Part shown: positions 24,708 to 31,541 of the stretch, in pieces
How the letters are laid out: each line of letters opens with the position of its first letter
Position numbering within the stretch: position 1 is the first letter of the stretch
Source of the DNA: CAIWHR01 sp040006895
Lineage (GTDB): Bacteria; Pseudomonadota; Gammaproteobacteria; Burkholderiales; Casimicrobiaceae
Direction: 5' to 3'
DNA: 31,541 bases
Assembly: GCA_040006895.1 (NCBI GenBank)
Contig: JBDTWB010000024.1
Span: 1 to 31,541 of the forward strand
The notes under the pieces: generated by a model
Seen by the model: only the letters and a program-made list of their open reading frames with translations
Database searches by the model: none
Told to the model about the DNA's origin: nothing
Position numbers and translations under genes: made by a program

Positions 24708-25490
24708 TCAGGGCGGGGGCGAGCCGCCCTGCTCCACGGCACTACGCTCTGCGCATGGCTCCCACGCGAAGCCGCCGGCTTCCACGCCGGCGACGAGATG
24801 CGCGAGCGCCGCATCGACGATCGCGGGATCGCCCCGCACCCCGAGCTCCAGGCGGCGGGCGCCATCGACCACGAAGCTCGGCAGGCAGAACAGCCGCGTA
24901 CCCGGAAAGCGCGCCACGTTGTCGTCCATCAAGCCCAGGAGCTGGCTCTCGCCGGCGCCATGCACGACGATTGCGCGTTCGCGTTGCGGCAGGGCGCGGT
25001 AGTCGCCGTAGTCATGATCGAGCACCCAATCGAGCATCGGCCACGCCATCTGCGGAAAGCCCGGGAAGAAGTGATGGTCGCGGATGGAGAACGACGCTAC
25101 CCGGTTCACGGGATTGGGAATGATCCTTGCCCCCCGCGGGAACTCCGCCATCAATACCCGCGAGGGATACGCGGCGGCGCCGAACTGGGCTTCCAGCTCC
25201 GCCACCGCCTGCGGATGCCGCTCGACCGGTACATCGAGCGCGAGGGCCGCCGCCTGGCGGGTGTGATCGTCCGGCGTGGCACCGACACCGCCGAATGCGA
25301 ACACCGTCTCGACGCGGCCGAACGATTCGCGCAAGGCGGCGGCAAGCCGGCCGCGGTCGTCGCCCTCGTAGCGGACCCAGGTGAGCTGCATGCCGCGGCT
25401 CGCAAGGGCCGCGATCACGTGCGGCAGATGCTTGTCGGCACGCTTGCCCGACAGGATCTCGTCACCGATGATGAGCGCGCCGATGATCAC
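24708..25490 (-). CDS. MoaB/Mog-domain protein, CinA-like N-terminal type
   Basis: A stand-alone molybdopterin-binding-type domain (MoCF_biosynth) of 260 residues. It resembles the N-terminal half of competence/damage-inducible protein CinA. Motifs: GALIIGDEILSGKRADKHLP at the start, then TVFAFGGVGATPDDHTRQAA, where GGVGATPDD stands for the family GG-x-G-T/P-x-x-DD loop, and ARIIPNPVNRVASF and FFPGFPQMAWPML, where relatives have the GVP region. The nicotinamide-mononucleotide amidohydrolase half of CinA is missing, so a CinA name would be misleading. The actual reaction is unknown. The start is GTG 25490. It is 72 bp behind the DUF1631 gene. Confidence 0.85.
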   Translation of the reverse strand: MIIGALIIGDEILSGKRADKHLPHVIAALASRGMQLTWVRYEGDDRGRLAAALRESFGRVETVFAFGGVGATPDDHTRQAAALALDVPVERHPQAVAELEAQFGAAAYPSRVLMAEFPRGARIIPNPVNRVASFSIRDHHFFPGFPQMAWPMLDWVLDHDYGDYRALPQRERAIVVHGAGESQLLGLMDDNVARFPGTRLFCLPSFVVDGARRLELGVRGDPAIVDAALAHLVAGVEAGGFAWEPCAERSAVEQGGSPPP

Positions 25491-25561
25491 GTCTCAACCG
25501 CTTGCCGCCACCAGGCGCGACCGGCGACAGCGGTGACCCGACGCAGCAGGCACCGACTGCC

Positions 25562-27913
25562 TCAAGCCGCGGCGGGCTCGGGGAACTTGCCCCCGATGTT
25601 GGCCATCATGCTGGTGAAGGCGCGATCGATGAGCGGCTCGGCTTCGACCAGGCGGGCGCGGTCCCCGCGGAAACGCTGGGCGAGATCGTTGGCGGTCATC
25701 GACATCGCCTTCTGGCCCTGACGGTTGGTGAAGAGATAGGTGCCGCGCAACGGACTCACCCACGCGAGCTTGGCGAACGACAGCTGGCCGTCGTCGTCCT
25801 CGAACTCGACCCACGTGCCGCGTTCCAGGCTCTGGGCGATTTCCAGGAACTGATCGGCGACGATCTCCGGAACCTCCAGCATCGCCGGCGCGGCGGGCGC
25901 CATCGCCTGCGCAAGCTCCTCGGCCTTGGCAGCCGCGGCGGTGTCACCAGCTGCCTTGGCCTGCTCCGCTTCGGCCCTGGCCTGCTCCGCGACGACCAGC
26001 GTCGGTGACGCGGCCGACGCGAGCGATGGCTTGACCGCCGCCGCGTGCGCTTCGACCAGATTCGCCATGAAGCGCTCGCGCTCGTTGCCGGCCCATGGCA
26101 CGTTCTGCAAGCCGACGCTCATCCGCTTCAGCAGCGAAGGCAGGAGGGCCACCAACCGCTTGCGGTCCTCGGCACCCCGCTTCGGCTGGACGCTCCAGAC
26201 GAGGTCCTCGAGAGTCGCCGTGCGCTGCGCCCACGCGTCGCTTTCCTCGCCGTCGTCGAGGTAGGTGCGTTCCATCGCGCGGGTCCAGTTCTCGCGCAGG
26301 AACACCGCCAGGAAGTTGGGCAGCGCGCCGGTGCGGATGCGCCGCTCGATCTCGCCGCTGACCACCGATGCGGCGAGCGCCCGACGGTCACGCTCGTTGA
26401 CCTCGTCGGCGGACGTCTGGATGTTCTCCTCGGCGGCCTCCTCCTCCTCGGCGAGGAAGTCGGCCAGCGCCGTGCGCATCTCCTCGAAGATGGTGAGGTT
26501 GTCGGTGAACCCGTCGAGGATGCGGTGGACGATCTCGTCGAGCTTGCGATAGAGGGGGTCGTCGTTGCCCATCGCGGTGGCCCAGCCGAGTCCGGCCTGG
26601 GCGAGCTCGTTCACCAGCAGGCGCGACGGATGGTTTTTCTTGGCGAAGAACGCGCCGTCGAGCATCGCCGCCTTCAGCACCGGGATCTGCAAGCGCGCGA
26701 GCAGCGCCTTGATGCCGTCCGGCAGGTCCTTGGTCTCGAAGATGAAGTCGAAGAGCATCGCGACGAGCTCGATGGTCATCGACTCGAGCTGGTTCACCCG
26801 CTTGGCGAGCGGCGACTGCTGCAGGTCGCGCAGGACGTTGTGCCGGCCCTCGGGCACACCCGAGAACTGCACCGCGCCATCGCCCAGGTCGAAGCCGGTT
26901 TCGCCTTGCTGGAGCCGGGCGAGGCCCTCGCCGAGCTGGGGCGTGACCATGATCGGCGCACCGGGCACGTATCCGGATGGCGTCGTCGGCAACGGTCCGC
27001 GCGGCACGAACGGGCTCGGCGCCGTATCGATGGCAGGCAAACCCGCGCCGGCTGGCGCGGCGTAGCCCTGCGGGGGTGCGGACGCCGGCGCGGCAGGGAC
27101 TGCCGAGCCGAACATGCGCTTGAAAAGCGACATGATGTCGACTTCGGCACTCGGTGCCGGAACCGGGGCCGACGCCGATGTCGACGGCGTCGCCCCGGGC
27201 GTCCCCCGCGGCGGCAGGCCCGCGTTGCGATTGATGACGCGCGACCGGGTGCGCGGGATGATCTGCAACGACGCCAGGTGATCGTTGAGATCCGCGTAGA
27301 TCGAACCGATCTCGGCGAGTGCGGCCTGATTGATCTCCTTCAGGATGGCGAACTTGACGCGCGACTCCGTCTGCATGCCATCGAGGGCCTGCGCAAAGGC
27401 TTCGACGATGGTGGTAGGGGCAAGCGGATTCGCCTTGGTCGACAGCTCGGAATTGCCCATCAGGTAGCCCATCGCCACGTTCAGGGTCTGCAACTCGTCG
27501 TAGCAGAGGTTCTCGACCCCACGGACAATGTTGCCCGTGAGCACCGATTCCTCGACGGTCGTGTCGGCCACCAGCGTCAGGCTCGTGGCCTGCAGTTGCG
27601 CGAAGTCCGTCTTGGCTTCCGTCTTGCCGGCGATGCGGTCGTCGACCCCCTTGCGCAGGTTCTGCTCGAACGCGGCGAGAAGGGTTACCCGCTGGGACAG
27701 CAGCGCGGCGCGCGCGTCCAGATACATCGTCTGGAGCTCGCGGACGTCGGTGTTGCCCGCACGCTCCATCAGCATCGCCGTGACGTTGTCCAGCATCGTC
27801 GCGAACGCCTGTTGCAGGCGATGCACGACCCGGTCACGACATTCGGCGAGAATGCGCGACACCTCCTGCGTCGGGGGGCGCCGGGCCGAAGTGTCGGTGG
27901 TCGTCGTGTTCAC
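25562..27913 (-). CDS. DUF1631 family protein
   Basis: A large cytoplasmic protein of 783 residues, with no signal peptide and no membrane segment. It falls into three parts. Residues 1-225 are helical (RVVHRLQQAFATMLDNVTAM, then LSTKANPLAPTTIVEAFAQAL, IIPRTRSRVINRNAGL). Residues about 230-330 are a Pro/Ala/Ser/Gly-rich linker. Residues about 340-783 are a conserved helical block (LTQLESMTIEL-type region at NQLESMTIELVAMLFDFI, LLARLQIPVLKAAMLDGAFF, HPSRLLVNELAQAGLGWA) followed by an acidic stretch and a small beta-rich end (GTWVEFEDDDGQLSFAKLAW, GTYLFTNRQGQKAMSMT). That last part is reminiscent of PilZ-type beta barrels, but I see no RxxxR motif, so c-di-GMP binding is speculation. The function is not established. 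The start is GTG 27913; an overlapping ATG runs into a stop. Confidence 0.88.
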   Translation of the reverse strand: MNTTTTDTSARRPPTQEVSRILAECRDRVVHRLQQAFATMLDNVTAMLMERAGNTDVRELQTMYLDARAALLSQRVTLLAAFEQNLRKGVDDRIAGKTEAKTDFAQLQATSLTLVADTTVEESVLTGNIVRGVENLCYDELQTLNVAMGYLMGNSELSTKANPLAPTTIVEAFAQALDGMQTESRVKFAILKEINQAALAEIGSIYADLNDHLASLQIIPRTRSRVINRNAGLPPRGTPGATPSTSASAPVPAPSAEVDIMSLFKRMFGSAVPAAPASAPPQGYAAPAGAGLPAIDTAPSPFVPRGPLPTTPSGYVPGAPIMVTPQLGEGLARLQQGETGFDLGDGAVQFSGVPEGRHNVLRDLQQSPLAKRVNQLESMTIELVAMLFDFIFETKDLPDGIKALLARLQIPVLKAAMLDGAFFAKKNHPSRLLVNELAQAGLGWATAMGNDDPLYRKLDEIVHRILDGFTDNLTIFEEMRTALADFLAEEEEAAEENIQTSADEVNERDRRALAASVVSGEIERRIRTGALPNFLAVFLRENWTRAMERTYLDDGEESDAWAQRTATLEDLVWSVQPKRGAEDRKRLVALLPSLLKRMSVGLQNVPWAGNERERFMANLVEAHAAAVKPSLASAASPTLVVAEQARAEAEQAKAAGDTAAAAKAEELAQAMAPAAPAMLEVPEIVADQFLEIAQSLERGTWVEFEDDDGQLSFAKLAWVSPLRGTYLFTNRQGQKAMSMTANDLAQRFRGDRARLVEAEPLIDRAFTSMMANIGGKFPEPAAA

Positions 27914-27978
27914 GGTCGCATGGTCGCTCGCTTCGATGCCACCCGAGCGCCACGCCAGCCCGCAGCGTCGCGACGAGT

Positions 27979-28000
27979 AAAAAAGCCTTCAAAAGCAGGC
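27979..28000 (-). terminator. Weak terminator candidate after hrpA
   Basis: On the minus strand GCCT, an 8-base loop and AGGC are followed by TTTTTT. The stem is only 4 bp, so efficiency is doubtful. Its position, 66 bp past the hrpA stop and before the DUF1631 start, fits an hrpA terminator. Just above it, GTTACTGTAAC (28015-28025) is a small perfect palindrome of unknown meaning. Confidence 0.3.
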
Positions 28001-28065
28001 GCAAAAAGGTGAAAGTTACTGTAACACGCCGGTTGGGCACACGCTATCGGACCACCACGGATGGA

Positions 28066-31000
28066 TCACCGGCCGATGTCGTTCCAGGCCTTTTCGGCGC
28101 GTTTGTACGACACAGGGTACGGGGTCTTCAGTTCCTGGGCGAACAGCGATACGGCAAGCTCCTCCAGCAGCCACCGGAACTCGGCGAGACCGGCCTCGTC
28201 CCGACCTGCTGCACGATTGCGCTCGAGCCGCTCACGGTAGCGGAGCCACCAGCTTTCGAGCTCCTCGGCGTGCCGCGCGTCCCGCGCGGGGTTCTGGGCG
28301 TGCTTGGCGAGACGTCGTTGCAGGGCCTCCAGGTAGCGTGGCAGGTGCGCGAGCTGAGACCACGGCGTGGCGGTGAAGAATCCCGGGTGCACCAGCGCAT
28401 CCCGGCGGGCCCGCACCTCGGCGCCCAGGCGCGCCAGCGCCGGCGGCAACGCGGCAAGCCGCTGGTTGAGGCCCTGATACGCTGCCGCCACGGCGGCGAG
28501 CAGGCGGAAGGCCGACTCGGCGACCGCCGGCAAGCGCGTCCGCGCCCGCCGGAGCTGGTCCGCGAACGCCTTCTCGCTGCGGGGCAAGGCGTCGTCGCCC
28601 ACGAACGCCCGGTCGAACACGGCCAGCAGCACATCGGCGAGCAGGCGCTCGGCCGGCACGGCGCTGCGCAGGGCCAGCGCGGTCGCGGCGAAATTCGGCG
28701 GCCCTTTCTCGTACCGGACGAGATCCCGGGCAAGGGCGATGCGGATCAGTCGGACGATCCCGGCGCGGGTCGCCCGGTCGGCAGCGGCTGCGGTGTCGAG
28801 CAAGGTAAGGGACACGGTCTCGCCGTCGTCGACCAGCGCCGGATAGCCGGTGCGGCGTTGCTGGCCGCGTCGCTGGGTGAGCGTTTCCGGAAGGTCGCCG
28901 AAATCCCAACTCTTCATGCCGCGCTTCTCGAACGCAGGTCCTGCCTCCGCGAACGACAGCTGCGCGGCTTCGCCAAGCTGGGCGCGCAGCCCGGCGAGGT
29001 CCCGGCCTTCGGCGAGCTCCTGGCCACCGTCGTCGACCACCCGCACGTTCACCAGGAGGTGCGGCGGCAGGGCCACGCTGTCCCACACCTCGGCAGGCGG
29101 TGCCTCCCGCAGGCGCCCCCGGATGAACTCGCGGAGCGCGCCGGCCAGCGGCACGGTGGGCGAAGGCTCCGCGGCGAGAAAGGCCGTCACCACGTCAGTC
29201 ACCGGGATCAGCCGGTTGCGCCACGCCTTGGGAAGCGCGCGCAGGTAGAACGTCACCTTCTCCCGCACCATGCCCGGCACCAGCCACGACAGCAGGGCGG
29301 CATCGATCTGGTTGAGCAGTGCCAGCGGCACGGTAAGGGTGAGTCCGTCGCGCGGATGGCCCGGCGCGAACACGTACCTGAGGGCGAGGCGCGTGCCGTC
29401 GACGGCAAGCGCGTCGGGGAAGTACGCCTGGGTGACGTTCACCGCACCATGGCGCATCAGCGCCTCGCGGGTCAGGAACAGCCGCTGCGGTTCGGACTGC
29501 TCCGCGCGGGTGCGCCAGTGCTCGAATCCCGCCGTGGAATGGATGTCGGCCGGCACCCGCGCGCCATAGAACGCCGCGATGCTGTCCTCGTCGACCAGCA
29601 CGTCCTGGCGCCGCGCCTTCTGCTCGAGGAGCGCCACCTCGGCGATCAACCGGCGATTGTGGGCGAGAAACGCCCCCTTGGTCGCCAGGTCGCCCGGCAC
29701 CAGCGCCTCTCGCAGGAAGATGGCGTGCGCCGCGGCCGGGTCGATGCGTCCATAGCTCACCCGGCGACGCGCCACGAGCGTGAGTCCATAGAGTTGCACG
29801 CGCTCAGCGGCGATGACCTCGCCACGCTCCGCATCCCAGCGCGGCTCGAAGTAATCGCGGGTGACGCGATCGCCCGCCACCGTCTCGATCCATTCCGGCT
29901 CGATTCTCCCCGCGCACCGGGCGAAGAGTCGCGAGGTCTCGACGAGCTCGGCCGCGAGCACCCACTTGGGCGGCTTTCGGGCGAGACCCGATCCCGGATG
30001 CAGCAGGAAGCGCAGGCCGCGGGTGCCGTCGAAGCCGTCGCCGTCCTCGGCGCGTTGTCCGACGTTGCCCAGCAGTCCCGAAAGCAGTACCTGGTGCAGG
30101 GTCTGGTAGCGCGCCGCATCGTGGGCCTTGGGCAGCGCCGGTTCCCACCGCCAGTCCTGCTCCTCGAGCAGCGCGACCAGCTGGGCATGCACGTCACGCC
30201 ACTCCCGCAGCCGCAGCAGCGACACGAAGTGGGCGCGACACACGTCGACGAGTTGTCGGTGCGAGAGCCGTCGGCCGAGCTCGGTCGTGAAGAATTCCCA
30301 TAGCGCGACGAAGGAAAGGAAGTCGGAGCGCTCGTCGCGGAAGCGCAGATGCGCCTGGTCGGCGGCCTGTTGCTTTTCCAGCGGTCGCTCGCGTGGATCG
30401 GGCACCGACAGCGCGCTGGCGATCACCAGGACCTCGGCGAGGCAGCCGCGGGCACGACCCTCGAGAATCATCCGGCCGATCCGGGCATCGACGGGGAGCC
30501 GCGCCAGCTCGCGGCCGAGCGCGGTCAGCGTGCGCTCCGGCGTCACCGCGCCGAGCTCGTCCAGCAGCTGGTAACCGTCGGCCACAGCGCGCGGCAACGG
30601 CGGATCCACGAACGGGAATGCGTCGACGCGGCCGATCTCGAGGGCAGCCATGCGCAGAATCACCGAGGCGAGCGACGCGCGCAGGATTTCCGGATCGGTG
30701 TAGGCGGGGCGCGACGCGAAGTCGGCTTCGGCGTACAACCGGACGCAAATGCCTTCGGCGACCCGACCGCAGCGACCCGCCCGCTGCGCGGCCGCTGCCT
30801 GCGAAATCTTCTCGATCTGCAACAAGGTCGTCTTGTTGCGCACCGAGTACCGCTTGACCCGGGCGAGCCCCGAGTCGATGACGTAGCGGATCCCAGGCAC
30901 CGTGAGCGAGGTCTCGGCGACGTTGGTCGCGAGCACGATGCGCCGCCCGCTCCCGGGCTTGAACACGCGCTCCTGCTCGGCCACCGACAGCCGCGCAAAC

Positions 31001-31541
31001 AGGGTCAGGATCTCGACTTCGCGGGCGTACGGCCGGCGCGCGAGGCTGCGGCGCAGAAGCTCCGCCGTCTCCCGAATCTCGCGCTCCCCCGGAAGGAACA
31101 CCAGCATGTCGCCGCGGCGCTCGCGCCACAAGTCCTCCGCCGCCGCGACAATGGCGTCCTCGAGCTCCTCCTCGTCGTCGGCCTCGTCGTCGCCGGAACC
31201 GAGGGGGCGATAGCGGATCTCCACGGGGTAGAGCCGACCGGAAACCTCGATCACCGGTGCCGGCACGAGCTCGCCGTCGACGGTCGCACCGAAATGCCGC
31301 GCCAAGCGTTCGGCGTCGAGCGTCGCCGACGTGATGATGACCTTGAGGTCCGGTCGCTGGGGCAGGAGTTGCCGCAGGTAGCCGAGCAGGAAGTCGATAT
31401 TGAGGCTGCGCTCGTGCGCTTCGTCGATGATCAGGGTGTCGTACGCGGAAAGCAGCCGGTCGCCTTGCGTTTCGGCGAGCAGGATCCCGTCGGTCATCAG
31501 CTTGACGAAGGCGTCGGGTCGGGTGTGATCGGTGAAGCGCA
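28066..31541 (-). CDS. hrpA: ATP-dependent RNA helicase HrpA (5' end outside window)
   Basis: A DEAH-box RNA helicase; 1157 residues are visible and the N-terminus is cut by the window edge. E. coli HrpA has 1300, so about 150 residues including Walker A are missing here only because of the edge. The frame is open to the last base (RFTDHTRPDAFVKLMTDGIL). Motifs in order: DEAH box IIDEAHERSLNIDFLLGYL, motif III SATLD, motif V RIVLATNVAETSLTVPGI and motif VI AAAQRAGRCGRVAEG. These are followed by the winged-helix and HA2 region (DPEILRASLASVILRMAAL) and the long HrpA-specific C-terminal domain (DUF3418-type, for example FLTREALMRHGAVNVTQAYF). In E. coli HrpA acts in mRNA processing and rescues stalled ribosomes. 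No internal frameshift was seen. Confidence 0.96.
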   Translation of the reverse strand, partial: RFTDHTRPDAFVKLMTDGILLAETQGDRLLSAYDTLIIDEAHERSLNIDFLLGYLRQLLPQRPDLKVIITSATLDAERLARHFGATVDGELVPAPVIEVSGRLYPVEIRYRPLGSGDDEADDEEELEDAIVAAAEDLWRERRGDMLVFLPGEREIRETAELLRRSLARRPYAREVEILTLFARLSVAEQERVFKPGSGRRIVLATNVAETSLTVPGIRYVIDSGLARVKRYSVRNKTTLLQIEKISQAAAAQRAGRCGRVAEGICVRLYAEADFASRPAYTDPEILRASLASVILRMAALEIGRVDAFPFVDPPLPRAVADGYQLLDELGAVTPERTLTALGRELARLPVDARIGRMILEGRARGCLAEVLVIASALSVPDPRERPLEKQQAADQAHLRFRDERSDFLSFVALWEFFTTELGRRLSHRQLVDVCRAHFVSLLRLREWRDVHAQLVALLEEQDWRWEPALPKAHDAARYQTLHQVLLSGLLGNVGQRAEDGDGFDGTRGLRFLLHPGSGLARKPPKWVLAAELVETSRLFARCAGRIEPEWIETVAGDRVTRDYFEPRWDAERGEVIAAERVQLYGLTLVARRRVSYGRIDPAAAHAIFLREALVPGDLATKGAFLAHNRRLIAEVALLEQKARRQDVLVDEDSIAAFYGARVPADIHSTAGFEHWRTRAEQSEPQRLFLTREALMRHGAVNVTQAYFPDALAVDGTRLALRYVFAPGHPRDGLTLTVPLALLNQIDAALLSWLVPGMVREKVTFYLRALPKAWRNRLIPVTDVVTAFLAAEPSPTVPLAGALREFIRGRLREAPPAEVWDSVALPPHLLVNVRVVDDGGQELAEGRDLAGLRAQLGEAAQLSFAEAGPAFEKRGMKSWDFGDLPETLTQRRGQQRRTGYPALVDDGETVSLTLLDTAAAADRATRAGIVRLIRIALARDLVRYEKGPPNFAATALALRSAVPAERLLADVLLAVFDRAFVGDDALPRSEKAFADQLRRARTRLPAVAESAFRLLAAVAAAYQGLNQRLAALPPALARLGAEVRARRDALVHPGFFTATPWSQLAHLPRYLEALQRRLAKHAQNPARDARHAEELESWWLRYRERLERNRAAGRDEAGLAEFRWLLEELAVSLFAQELKTPYPVSYKRAEKAWNDIGR

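Noticed and set aside
26045..30303. Two long plus-strand frames across the DUF1631 gene and hrpA
   Set aside because: They are antisense shadows of conserved genes, with Arg/His/Gly-rich translations and no domains.

Overview
The window is GC-rich chromosomal DNA from a proteobacterium, most likely a betaproteobacterium. The main clue is gene order. A Mth938-domain gene divergent from an aminotransferase-hom-thrC cluster, a surE-pcm-nlpD operon and a moxR-DUF58-transglutaminase operon all fit that group. No ribosomal RNA gene is present, so the genus cannot be named.

Positions 1-1026 are decayed accessory DNA. It holds a small unknown reading frame, a frameshifted small membrane-protein gene, and a heavily frameshifted, truncated copy of the N-terminal domain of an ArdC-type antirestriction protein (DUF1738). 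The debris stops just past the terminator of an intact initiator tRNA gene (tRNA-fMet, minus strand, 1072-1148) that has a consensus-like promoter. This looks like the edge of an eroded plasmid or integrative element.

Positions 1194-7508 hold a minus-strand threonine/alanine block: alaA, hom, thrC and a membrane-bound C13-family cysteine peptidase. A Mth938-like gene is divergent from it. Two oddities stand out. The first codons of an alaC-type aminotransferase survive directly in front of a complete alaA, which suggests gene displacement. A near-perfect palindromic repeat separates hom from thrC.

Positions 7525-11867 are a minus-strand group: a class II histone-deacetylase-like hydrolase, a Tat-exported Rieske protein, an ABC exporter ATPase and permease that overlap, and an HDOD signalling protein with its own candidate promoter. 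A gap of about 390 bp follows, with a TTCG-capped hairpin in front of the moxR operon. Positions 12259-16382 are that plus-strand operon (MoxR AAA+ ATPase, DUF58 protein, TgpA-like transglutaminase).

Positions 16447-19115 are surE-pcm-nlpD on the minus strand. The usual next gene, rpoS, is absent. Positions 19296-23252 hold pgi (+), mltB (-) and pyrD (+). Positions 23277-31541 are all on the minus strand: a MaoC-type hydratase, pyrE, a MoaB/CinA-type domain protein, a large DUF1631 protein and hrpA, whose 5' end runs off the window.

Most of the window is core housekeeping: amino-acid and pyrimidine synthesis, glycolysis, cell-wall remodelling and RNA helicase. I did not find a clear new defence or biosynthetic system. 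The signals worth a second look are the ArdC-bearing remnant, the alaC/alaA replacement, the hom-thrC palindrome, the missing rpoS and the Rieske-ABC-deacetylase operon.
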